In this document: one piece after another, positions 23,572 through 34,669 of the stretch
Numbering within the stretch: the stretch's first letter is position 1
Layout: every line of letters starts with the position of its first letter
Source of the DNA: Rotaria sp. Silwood1
Lineage: Eukaryota; Rotifera; Eurotatoria; Philodinida; Philodinidae
DNA length: 64,000 nucleotides
Assembly: GCA_905250075.1 (NCBI GenBank)
Contig: CAJNOP010000003.1
Span: 2,236,961-2,300,960 of the forward strand
Direction of reading: 5' to 3'
The notes under the pieces: generated by a model
Database searches by the model: none
Told to the model about the DNA's origin: nothing
The model's input: only the letters and a program-made list of their open reading frames with translations
Position numbers and translations under genes: made by a program

Positions 23572-24162
23572 TAAATCTGATTTAAAGATGATGAGATTGC
23601 TCTAAGAATCTTCTTTTGACTAACCAGTTACTTAACTATTATAATAAGTTCTTTCAAATACAATAGATCATAACTTTGTGAAATAAGATTAATATCGCAA
23701 ACAGAAGTCATGCTCAGTTTAGTTTTGATCTTATATATATATATATGGAAAATTTGTCCAGAGACAATGAACGTTTTTTTTCTCTCTCTTTCTATTATTA
23801 GTTATATGATGGTCGTCATATGAGTAAAAAGGTCAACATAATTATTGAAGACTTTTTTTAGCTGTTTTCTTTTTTCTCGTCTATACTTCCTTTTATTCTC
23901 TTCCAGTAAACATTTCTGTGTAGGTGCGTACTAAATAAGACGTCACTGTTCTTATTTTTCTAATTAACAAAGATACACCAAATGCGTATATAGACACAGT
24001 GAGCTTTTTTTGTGCGACATAAGTGTCAACATATTCTTAAAGGTATTATCTACCTGCAATACAATTTATAACCTTAATATCAAGAACTTTGTTTTGTTCT
24101 TATTTTGATATTTGTTCTGTTTGAAGCTTATCAGTTGCAAAAGTTTTCGTTTCGTAGCCAGC
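23572..24162. other. Intergenic upstream of the serine hydrolase gene
   Basis: No gene is seen. It contains a short (TA)n tract near 23733-23746 and should hold the promoter of the next gene. Confidence 0.4.
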
Positions 24163-25641
24163 ATGAATTTCAGTCGATTTTTTATAGTTGTTTTAAGTCT
24201 TCTAATTTCATACGCTCATGGTGAAGAATGTGGATGTAACAAAATACCATCGATAGAAGTGATTAATGATGAAGGATTAGCTAGTGGGATTAAAGAAGTT
24301 CGTGATGATTTTCTTGCAAGACAACCATCACGTAACTTTACTCGATTATCTGCAACAATACTTATCAGAGAGAAAGGGACACAAATATGGAAAAGGGGTA
24401 GTGTAGACGGTACTTTAGTAGAATATCCAGCATCAACAGTAAAATTAATGTATATGTATTCAGCTATGGAATGGTGTAAAAAGCAAGGCCAACCAATCGA
24501 TTGTTTAGATAGATACGTTCGTCCAATGGTTGTAGTTTCATCAAATTTAGATACAGGTTATGTTGTTGATGCCATAACAAATACAACAAATATTGATAAT
24601 TTAACTTCAGTTAATGATACTCGTTGGTCAAATTGGTATGATGAACGTTTATCAACTGAGCGTTTATTGCAAGAACTTAATTTGTATGAAAATCAAATAA
24701 TTCGAAGTAAAACATATCCAACAAATTCTGGTCAATTGCCAACTGGTAGTGAATTAGTTTTACTTCGATCTCCTTATCAACGTAATCTTTTACAATCATG
24801 TTGTACAGCATCATTTATGCTTTATTTAATGAAAACACGTTCAAATAATGAATTACAATATATGAAATCTATGCTTTATCGTACACTTGAAAGTGATCAC
24901 ACAACATTTGGTAATGGTTTACCAGCTGGCACAATACTTTATTCAAAATCTGGTAATGCTTATGATACAGTTGAAGAAATAGCTTACATTATATTACCTA
25001 ATGGTAAAGAAATAATTCTTTCAGCATTTAGTAATGGTTTTCAAAGACGTGCAACTGATTATTATATTCTTGGTCGATTTGCTGAAATGATTCTTAACAA
25101 ATTTACACTTGCTTCTCCATCGACAATTTTATTTACAACAGATAATCAAGATATTTATACCTGTGCAAATAATCCAATAAAATATACAACATCACTTCCA
25201 AAAGACAATATTGGGCAATCATTAATTACTTTTAATAATTCATGTATTATTCATCCAATTTTATCTACACGTGGTGTTTATACTGTATCAATTTGGAATC
25301 CATCTTTTCTTGATTCGTCAACAAATATAAATTCTCGATTAAATGTTGCTGTTACAGATGCATATAATTACACAGATGGAGATGATGGATATGTCTATGA
25401 TCAACAAGCTAGTCTTTCGCGTTGGATATCAGTTGGAGATTTTGTACTTGATGCCGGACGTCAAAATGTTTATTTGAAAGCACTAGGTCAACAATCCGTT
25501 TTTAATGCTATTCGATTTTCCATGCATCCCCCATTAACCATAGATTCGACTAGTAATTCGAAATCTTCCATATTTGTTTCATGTAATACATTTATTTACT
25601 TTATCTTTTTATTTCTTCAAATTCGATCGATCTTCTATTGA
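24163..25641 (+). CDS. Secreted class A beta-lactamase-like serine hydrolase with golvesin-like domain
   Basis: Single exon. I prefer the ATG at 24163 (492 residues) over 24112 because it starts directly with a good signal peptide (MNFSRFFIVVLSLLISYAHG). The first domain has the penicillin-binding/beta-lactamase motif set in order: S-T-V-K (SxxK, S91 and K94), S-S-N at 126-128 in the place of SDN, and K-S-G at 262-264 before the last strand. An omega-loop Glu in an ExxLN setting is not evident. The C-terminal part (about 345-460) resembles golvesin/Xly-type carbohydrate-binding domains (YTVSIWNPS, GYVYDQQ, WISVGDFVLDAG). The protein ends in a hydrophobic tail after a Ser-rich stretch, suggesting a GPI anchor. 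The absence of introns among intron-rich neighbours and the bacterial domain types suggest horizontal transfer. Substrate unknown: beta-lactam hydrolysis, peptidoglycan-directed or esterase activity are all possible. Confidence 0.85.
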   Translation: MNFSRFFIVVLSLLISYAHGEECGCNKIPSIEVINDEGLASGIKEVRDDFLARQPSRNFTRLSATILIREKGTQIWKRGSVDGTLVEYPASTVKLMYMYSAMEWCKKQGQPIDCLDRYVRPMVVVSSNLDTGYVVDAITNTTNIDNLTSVNDTRWSNWYDERLSTERLLQELNLYENQIIRSKTYPTNSGQLPTGSELVLLRSPYQRNLLQSCCTASFMLYLMKTRSNNELQYMKSMLYRTLESDHTTFGNGLPAGTILYSKSGNAYDTVEEIAYIILPNGKEIILSAFSNGFQRRATDYYILGRFAEMILNKFTLASPSTILFTTDNQDIYTCANNPIKYTTSLPKDNIGQSLITFNNSCIIHPILSTRGVYTVSIWNPSFLDSSTNINSRLNVAVTDAYNYTDGDDGYVYDQQASLSRWISVGDFVLDAGRQNVYLKALGQQSVFNAIRFSMHPPLTIDSTSNSKSSIFVSCNTFIYFIFLFLQIRSIFY

Positions 25642-26570
25642 TTATTCTTTTATTAATTCTTTCAACATGTTTAGTTTTAGAGTGAAAAGAATGTTTTCCT
25701 ACACACGAAGAAAGTAACTTTTTTTTATTAAAAATAAATCCTAATTTAGTAAACAATGTAGCATTCGCTGATGTTTTAAATGTTTAAGAAATATTACATT
25801 TAATTGTCATGAAAAGAGCAGCAATTCAGTTTATCGACAATAAGTATGTATAAGATCAATACTAATTAACAAAAAAAAATAGAAAATGAATCGATTAATC
25901 GTTCATCATAGAAAACATCGATACAATCTAGTTGATATTTCTTTGTCTTACACTATTTATTACTAGTTGCATGGGACCAAAGTAGTGCCTAATTGTACTC
26001 AATTCATTCAATCTTATAAACCATATATTAATATTCAAAGTCTAACGACAATAAAAAATAATGAAAAAAATTAATCCAAGACAAAACAAACATATTTAAA
26101 TTTTCATTTTTATAATATTTGAATGAAATAAAATCAAAAATAATATTTTCATGAATTCGAGTCGTTGCTATTATGAACTTAAAAAAAACTTGTATTTAAT
26201 GAAGATAATAGCACAATATGATCAAATCCTTCTTCATTTTCTTCTCCATCATTAATACAAGCCCAATCTACATATTACTAAAACCAACTTTTGTTTTTTA
26301 ATGAATTACATATAAATAAGGAAATCGAAATATTTTCTAATCAATCCAATCGGAACAAACAAACATTCAATAATATAATTTCCTTTTCATCATAACATAA
26401 AATTTTTCTCCGAACAAATGAATTATCACATAAAAATATAATTGCGATACATTTTGATTAAAAATTTTCTTTTTGAAATTATTTTCAATGATCACAGTTT
26501 ATTTAAACAGCGTGAATATTATGTACAAAAATAAGTTTATCTATAATTTGATTAGATTAATAAAATTATA
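25642..26570. other. Intergenic between convergent genes, no gene seen
   Basis: AT-rich spacer between the 3' ends of the serine hydrolase gene (+) and the ABHD4-like gene (-). No feature found. Confidence 0.4.
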
Positions 26571-28747
26571 TCAATTTCTGTTGATTAAAATTCTCTTTAA
26601 ATACATATCAAAGTCATCTGGTGCATCAGCATAAACCTTTAAAAAATAAATCAAGAATAGATTAATTTAAAAAAGAAAAACATTTTGTTTATTTACATGA
26701 TGTCCAGCTTCTTTAATTGTATCTATATAAACATTGTCACGTTTTCCTTGAGCGATCATCGATGAATTAATGTCAATCCATGAATGTTCACCATGAAGAA
26801 AATGTATTGGAATTCGCTGATCAATTAAATGTATTCGATCAATCATAGGTTCTACAAAAAAAAAAAAGAAGAAATTATCAAATTAAAAACAAAACAGAAA
26901 CGATATAAAAAAATACGAACTTTTTGCCCATGCAAGTAGATCACTTATGGTTCGAAAAGCTTGTTCACCTGTTGGTAATTGAGCATTACAATGATATAAA
27001 TACTCTAAGATTCTATCATCATTAAATAACTTTTCAAATTTAACACGTAAATCTGGTCGAAAATATTTCATTATATGAACACCTAATTCAATAAAATTAT
27101 ATAAAATAAATTAAAATTCTTTTTTTTCGCGTACCAAATGGTCCAGCTACACGAAGTCCAGCAAGTGGAGAAATTTTCATCATGACTGCTGAAAATGATC
27201 TTAACCATGGTGGTATACGCTGCATAGGTGATTTTTGCCAATTATCTGGTTTTCGTCCAAAACCCCATGGATCAACTAAAACTAGTTGTTCAATATATTC
27301 TGGATAACGTATAGCATATGATGCACTTAAAAAACCACCAAAACTATGACCAAGAAGTATAAAACGTTCATTCAGTCCAACTCCGATTCTCCATTCTTCA
27401 AGCATATTAACAAATTGTTGTTCAGCTTCATCAGAATCAAGACTAAATATTGGTCGAGTACTACGTGCAAAACCTGGTAAATCAAGAGCATAAACAGGTC
27501 GATCAGCACATAATTGATCGAGATTTAAACTCCATAAGCCGACACCACCACCAAATCCATGAATAAGTACAATAGGAATGTTATTTGATGTTAAATTTGA
27601 ACAAACAGTCCAAATTTTTTGTGTATCATTTAAAATATTGATAAAACGACCTTGAAATTGTGATTTTAAAGTTTCAAATATTTTCATTTCAGCACGTACT
27701 AATTTTTCGGGACCCGTATTATTCCATGTAAATCGTTTTAAATTTTCAATCGTACGAAAACGACTAAAAGAAATAAGATAATCAACTTTTAGTAACAATA
27801 GATGCGTTTGTTGTTTTTTTGTTTATAAAAAATAATCAATCATTTTAAATATATAAAACAAAAAATTGACCTATGTAGCTTCGAATGATAATCTAGTATT
27901 ATTATTGTGTTTAGAATTGAATTAGAAGTTTAAAAAAAAACAAGTTTTTACATTTCGAACTTGAAACAAAAAATAAAGAAATCGTCAATCTAAATTCTAA
28001 CATTGTTAATGCTATTTCTTTAATAGGTAACTCAACTCATTAGATATTGTTATTAGTCGTTTGAAAACAATAGGAATTGTTTTCATGTTCGTATGTAAGA
28101 ACATTCTATTAAAGAGGTTGAGATATTACGGTAAGAAAAAATTTCCGTAACTCACACATATATCTTAATTCAAAGACTTGATTAACTGTAAGTGAAACCT
28201 TAATATGATTCTACTATTATGATTTATTTGGATATTTTATCAGTTCTACCATTTTGGTGAAAGTCATTTCGTGCATATACGACTTTTCGTAATATTTCAA
28301 ATTTATAAGTGTACAAAATTAGTTCATTCTTCGACACCTTCATGCAACATCAATTTGAAAATTACTGATTTTATTCAATTTCATGCATGGATAAATATGT
28401 TCACAAAATCTTTTTTTTCTCAAAAAAACATACCTATGAGTAGTTATTCAATGGAATAGAGCATATGATTCTAGAATGATTGATAAACAATCAAAAATGC
28501 GATTTTAGCTCATCTTATTACTATATCAATGATATATAAAAAACTCGATCTGTTTCATTTGATATACGAACCTAGGAGAAGAAACTTTTCTAGTAGTATA
28601 TGGTTGATCTGATATTAATATATTAGAATTTTGATTATTTGTATTGATATGATCAATAACTGACATTGAAATCATTTGATCAATTGCATTCGATGCTGAA
28701 TCGTTATTTGTTAGTAAAAACTCATTCGTCGCCGTTGCTGTGGCCAT
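26571..28747 (-). CDS. ABHD4-like alpha/beta hydrolase, complete triad
   Basis: Five exons (28747-28572, 27763-27135, 27082-26921, 26851-26697, 26636-26571) join in phase to 395 residues; the first intron is 808 bp, the others are short. The core has HGFGGGVGLW (oxyanion region), the elbow GHSFGG with nucleophile S199, VDPWGF after it, a later Asp in GEHSWID, and an HHVYAD motif that gives both the catalytic His and the HX4D acyltransferase signature. These features are those of the ABHD4/ABHD5 family, which acts on N-acyl phospholipids or lysophospholipids or regulates lipolysis; the intact Ser favours an ABHD4-like enzyme. Exon 1 adds a 58-residue polar N-terminus. A paralogue lies immediately upstream in the same orientation. 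Confidence 0.88.
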
Positions 28748-29030
28748 CGTTATTTTTTTATATCTGAAATATCACTCATTTAAATTTCAAAACCAACATC
28801 AAAAAAGAAAAATCTATCACTGTTTGATGCACATAAAAATCTAAAGAAAACAAACAAAGAAATCATAATATATAAACACACCGTATTGTTTATAAACGGG
28901 CTCGCAATATGTGTGCATGTAAGGAAAAATTATCAAGAAGGTAAGATAATCGTCTTGATTGTAGCCATTCATAAGTTTTTTTTAAAATAAATCTGACGAA
29001 AATATTCATGTTAAATCTATTGCATGTTTC

Positions 29031-30992
29031 TTACTCTGAAAGTACTGTTGTCGTTATAGTTCTATCTCCTGATGCCAATGTACGAAAATTCTGTGGTAAA
29101 TCACTTAATATTTCACTCATTACTTCATGAAACTGAATTGGCTTTTCCATAAAAAAGAAATGTGCAGCATTATGAATAATCTACAATATAAAAAAATCAA
29201 ATTTTTTTTTTCTCGCCGTTTTCTCATACTTTGATACAAGTATTATTGAGACCACGTTGATGAAGAATTTGATGTGCAGCTATATTATCAATATTTGTAC
29301 GTGAACCATAAATAAACACAATTGAAATATCATCAGATATACTGTCTATACGTGGATGATCAACTTGAACAATTGGATCTTTCGCCCAACCATACCATGA
29401 TGCTAACGCTTGGAATCCTAAATCACCACTAGTTTTGTTTGAAAGATAAAACAAACAATATATTAATATAATATTTTTTTAACATATAATTTTTACCTCG
29501 CTGGTTGGGCATTAACATAATATAAATATTCATATAGTGCGTTAGATTTTTCAATTGAAGCATCCATTGGTGCTAAGCGTTTCCAACGTGGTGCAAATAT
29601 TTTTAATAATGGTAAACCTACATAATGTATGTCAAAGCTTAGTTGTAACATAATAAAAGTTTCATTGTAATCAAAGAATAGATTATAGTATAACATCTCT
29701 TTACTACTAGATTCTTCTAGATCTTATCATGTCTATAATTGGCAAATTAATCATTTGCTTCAAATTATACTGTTTAGCATTCTATGGTATTTATATTCAT
29801 AGAGAAAAGTTTTCTAGGCTTCTTTTTATGATTGTTTGTCATTTAGAAAGAAAATTCTCTACAAGCAATACAGGCCCTAGAAAACTAATCTATATGAAAA
29901 AAAATAGAAAGAGACCAATAGAATAATAATTATATTAAAGAAAGTAATGGTTTCAAGTACATCATAAATAAGACATTGAGAGAATTTATTAATCTGTTTA
30001 CCTAATGGTCCAAAATAACGAAATGCAGAAAATGATGTCCATGTTTGAATAATATAAGCAATTATTTTAATCCATAATGGTGTACTTAAATTTAATTGAT
30101 TTTCATCAGGTTTTGGATTAAAACCCCATGGATCAAGAAGAATTAATTTTTTAATAAATTGTCCATATCTCATTGTGTATAATGTAGCTAAATAAGCACC
30201 AAAGCCATGGCCAACTAAATAGAATTGCGTTTGTAAACCAATAGCTCTACGCCAATCTTCGATTGATTCAATAAATTTCGTTTGAGCAAATATTGAATTT
30301 GTTTGATCAAAATGTGGTCGTGATGAACGACCAAAACCAAGTATATCAAACATATATAATGGATGACGTGCACTTAAAAAATCTATATTTTGTATCCATA
30401 TACCACTAGCACAACCAAAATCATGTATAAGTACAATGGGAATAGCAGTTTCTGATAAATATTCACTTCTTATTGTCCAAATTAGATTATCACCGCTACT
30501 AACACAATATTTATGTATATACATACGATATTGGAGAATTTTCTCTTCCTAACTTACCGAATACGTATATATTCACCATAATATTTCGTTTTTAAATCTA
30601 GAGATACTTTGTTGATGAATAAACATAAAATCAAATGAATTATTAATACCTTGATATAGTCGCTCTTCAGCTTGAGCAAGCATATGTGGTGAAATCGATA
30701 GAAAATTTAATAGAAAACGTGAAATACGCCATGAACTTAAACCAGTTCTATAAAATTTCAAAAATTAAAAAAAAGAACATTTGTTTTTCGTATTTAATAT
30801 TTTCAAAATGTTTCAATTTTTAATGAATTCTTACGTTGTTGGTGATATTAGTTGAGGAAACTGTTCATTTTGATTTTTAACAAGACTAGTATTTGTTCGT
30901 TTATCAACGGCAAAATGCAATCGATCATAATCATACTGATTACTATCATAATCTTCATTCTCTTCAATTATACTCGGTGTATTACCTATCAT
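29031..30992 (-). CDS. ABHD5-like (CGI-58) alpha/beta hydrolase with Gly at the nucleophile
   Basis: Seven exons (30992-30835, 30747-30650, 30606-30558, 30498-30002, 29617-29497, 29428-29230, 29180-29031) join in phase to 423 residues. An acidic N-terminus is followed by SSWRISRFLLNFLSISP, in the place of the Trp-rich lipid-droplet segment of ABHD5, then AEERL, HDFGCASGIW, LGFGRSSRP and LLDPWGF. The nucleophile elbow reads GHGFGA, so position 200 is Gly instead of Ser; vertebrate ABHD5 has Asn there and is a non-hydrolytic co-activator of ATGL. The acid (TNID) is kept, but the HX4D motif has become H-FFFM-E. I infer a pseudo-hydrolase regulator of lipid-droplet lipolysis. It ends 283 bp upstream of the ABHD4-like gene, consistent with tandem duplication. 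Confidence 0.85.
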
Positions 30993-31454
30993 CGTTTTAT
31001 AGTACGAAATTTTGCATTCTTATATAAAAATCTAAAAATATATATTTAAGTACGTAGGCGTTTCATATATATGTGTAATCAAATAATATTTGATTTTCAT
31101 ACACATGGTTGATGAATAATAATCCACACCATTTCTACTTTGATTTTTTTGTCAAATGACGAAACGAGTCCATGACTAAGTACGTACTCGTCTTGAGTTC
31201 TGATTCTGTGGATGAATCATCACCCAAGAGAAGCAAGCAAGCACCTACACACGCATATACATAAGGATCCATTATCTCTCATCTCATGCTTTCATTTCTA
31301 TTGGTTAAAATGTAAAACACTACAATCAATGTTATCAATCTTGAACTCATAGCGCTATTATCTATCATTGTTTACTTCTCGTTTTTTTTTTATGTTGTAC
31401 TATTGAACTTCTTCTCACTAGTTGTTTGTTTTCTTAGCAATCGAATAGAGGAAA
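30993..31454. other. Divergent intergenic region
   Basis: The spacer separates the divergent starts of the ABHD5-like gene (-) and VPS33A (+) and probably holds both promoters. No specific motif is assigned. Confidence 0.4.
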
Positions 31455-34400
31455 ATGTCAACAAAAACAGGAAATGTACCAATAAAACAAGATTTTAGTC
31501 ATTTAAAAACTGGTCGTATTAATTTAACTGTTTTACGTGATTCTATTCTTCAACAAATAAAACGTTGTACGAATCAATTTCATATTGAAAAAAGTAATTT
31601 ACCTAAACAATTTACAAAAGATAAATGTGTTATTATTGACGATGATATTAAAAATTTACTTGGTCATATTCAAGCATTAAATGAACTTGGTGCAAATGAT
31701 ATACGAATATTTAAAGAACGTCAACATGATACATCAGATTATAAAATAACATTATTTATTGTTCGACCAAAACCAGTTTATATGGAAATTATTGCAGATA
31801 TGATTCGAGATGAAATGAATAAATTAAGTCAATACAAAACAAAAGAAACTGTTTTCAAACAATATGGTATTATATTTGTTCCACGTTTATCACGTGTTTG
31901 TGAAGAAAAATTAAAAGAAAAAGGTGTTTTAGGTGATATTATTATAGATGAACTTAATTTAGATTTTTTACCTATTGATACAGATTTAATATCAATGGAA
32001 TCTTATGATTGCTTTAGAGATTTATATTTAAATAAAGATACAACACCAATATTTAATTTAGCACATGGTCTTATTACATTACAACAATTATATGGAATTA
32101 TACCAAATATATTTGTTAAAGGTGATAAAGCTAAACAATGTTATGATAGCATGATGAGAATGCAACGTGAAGTACCCGATAATGAAAAAAAAGTACCAAC
32201 ACAAATTGAAAATCTTATTCTAATTGATCGAACGATTGATTTAATAACACCAATGATGATACCAGCAACTTATGAAGCTTTACTGGATGAAGTTTTTGGT
32301 AAGATGTCTTTTAATGTTCTGTTTCATGTTTTGTAAAACAAATAGACAAAAAAACTGAACTTTAATATGACAATTTTGAAATTTACTGGAGACTTCAAAA
32401 TTCGATTTAGAGATTTCTACACTAGAATCACTTTATGTACTTGAAATCGATAGTTCATGTATAGGAATAGATTGGAATGATCAACTTCGAATATAAAAAT
32501 TTACATGAATCAATAACATGAGTATAAAGTTTTAAAAACATTGAGAATTCTATAGTATCGTATGAAACATGTTCTGTAGGATATCATTGATGTCTAACGA
32601 GAGATGTCCTCCAACAGATTAATCGCTCGTATCCTCAGTTTATTAATACGAGGGTACTACACTGTTACGGTATGATTTAAATGAGTACTGTACTTCTCTT
32701 CAGAAAAAGTAGTTTTCAAATTTTGACTTGAAACACACCTTGACAACAGCAACTTTTGGTGAACATTTCAGATCTTGTCATTGCATCTATCATAAGATAC
32801 AATTATGATACTAGCGTGTCTTTTACATCGCTCCTTTAAATTGACGGATTTGTTGTTCTTATTTCAGGATAGAAGCTAGTCGGAAATCATTTTTTCTAGT
32901 AGTCCTAAGGAAAACGACGACACTCATTTAATAAAATACTATAGTAGTGCGGTATTCCTACAGTAATAATCTAAAGGCATGAATTCTTTCTAGAGTGTTC
33001 ATAACTCATTTGAATCTATATAATGCTGATAATCTCGATCCAAAAGCGATTAATCAGTCAAAGAATTACCATTCTAATCGAATAAAAGAATTACGCTATA
33101 TAATACAGTATTTCGAATTGATAATAGTAGAGCATCAATTAACAAGGTTTTCTGCAGGTTCAAAACTAGAGTTTAAATTCATGTCTAACAGCGAAGAAGA
33201 AATCAATGCTGAAGATTTTCAAATATAATTATTATGACGAAATAGTAACCCTACACTTCAATTTCTTTTTATCATAAAAGATTGCATTTTCTAAAAATAA
33301 AAAATATCTATTCTTATTTTCAATTCTTGTTTCTGTTAGGTATTCAATTCAATCGTATAGAGGTTCCAACATCAGCATTTAGTTCTGATTTTCGTGAAGT
33401 TCAAAAACTTGATGTAGCTACACAAGAAAAAGTTGCTGTTCGTTTATTAAGTAATGATAAATTATATTCTGATACACGTTATTTACATATGATATCCGTT
33501 GGTAAAATACTTCAAGAAGGTGCTCGTGCTCAACGACAATTACGTACTGATTTTGATAATCAATTTTCTGGTTCAGCATCAAATATTCAAGGTAAAAAAT
33601 TAGCTGAATTACGTGAATTTGTAACACGAATGTCAAATCAAAATGCTAAAACTCAAACATTATCAACACATCTTGAATTAGCATTTTGTATTAAACAAGA
33701 TTTAACATCTATATATGATATGTATTTATCAAATCAATTATCAATGTTATTTTCTCCAACATTACAAGATGCATTACATAATATAGATGAACGTATTGCA
33801 TGGAAAGATGATATTTTTTGTATATTACGTTATTTATCAATAATAACACAATCATTAGGTACACAATTAAAACGTAAAGAATATGATTTAATAAAAAAAG
33901 ATCTTATACAAACATATGGTTTACAATATCTTATTTTAATACATGCACTTGAACAAGTTGGTATATTATTAGTACCTGATATAAATAAAAGTGCACCAAC
34001 AATAAAAACTAATGAAACAAATTTTGAACGTTTAAAACGTGAATTTAATTTATTACAAGATGATCAAACAATAAATGTTATTGATCCACAAGATATTTAT
34101 TATATTTATTATCAATATGCACCAATAAGTATACGTTTAATAGAAAAAATTGTTTATCCAACAACTGCTAATATTCAAGATACAATGAATATTTTATCTG
34201 GTACAACATTTATTGATACACAACAAGTACCTATGGAATTAAAACGACAAAGACATGGTTCAACAGCATCCATTAGTTCATTAAATAAAACAAATCGACA
34301 ACAAACTCAACAACAGCCGCAGCCGCAGCAGCAACAGCCACAACAAGTTACGGAATCAAAAGTAACTTTAGTTGTCTTTATTGGTGGTATAACATTTGGA

Positions 34401-34523
34401 GAAATTGCAGCATTGAGATTTTTAGCTGATCAAAATCATGATTTTATTATTGCAACAACACATTTTATTAATGGAACTAATTTAATGAAATCTTTACTTG
34501 ATGTTCCAATATTACCTTTGTGA
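31455..34523 (+). CDS. VPS33A: Vacuolar protein sorting-associated protein 33A (Sec1/Munc18 family)
   Basis: Two exons (31455-32298 and 33340-34523) join in phase to 675 residues. The order of conserved segments matches VPS33A along its length: GRINLTVLRDS at the start, FIVRPKPVYMEIIADMI, LFVP-type IIFVPRLSRVCEEKLKEKGVLGD, DLISMES, LITLQQLYGIIPNIF, LILIDRTIDLITPM, YGLQYLILIHALEQVG, YAPISIRLIEKI and VVFIGGITFGEIAALRFL near the end. The protein clamps SNAREs in the HOPS and CORVET tethering complexes during endosome and lysosome fusion. A low-complexity Gln/Pro/Thr insert (about 34290-34350) precedes the last conserved block. The single intron is 1,041 bp, long for this window. NCKAP1 starts 146 bp after the stop on the same strand. 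Confidence 0.93.
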
Positions 34524-34669
34524 TACAGAACAATATTTGATTGTCTTTCAAATTAATTTTTTTTCTTTTTTTTTCTATTTGGTATTATTAACAAATTGAA
34601 TGATTTAAGCATCTATTTATTTATTTTTTTGATCTTTTGCAAAATTCTCTTTCTTTTTAGATTAAGAAA

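Noticed and set aside
27764..27798. Start of the ABHD4-like ORF at a TTG codon
   Set aside because: No ATG is present there; a TTTCTTTTAG acceptor at 27764-27773 joins in phase to the exon at 28572-28747 instead.
30573..30649. Extension of the second ABHD5-like exon to a stop at 30573
   Set aside because: Using the GT at 30649 and the AG before 30606 restores a frame with the family-typical segment and correct phase through all seven exons.
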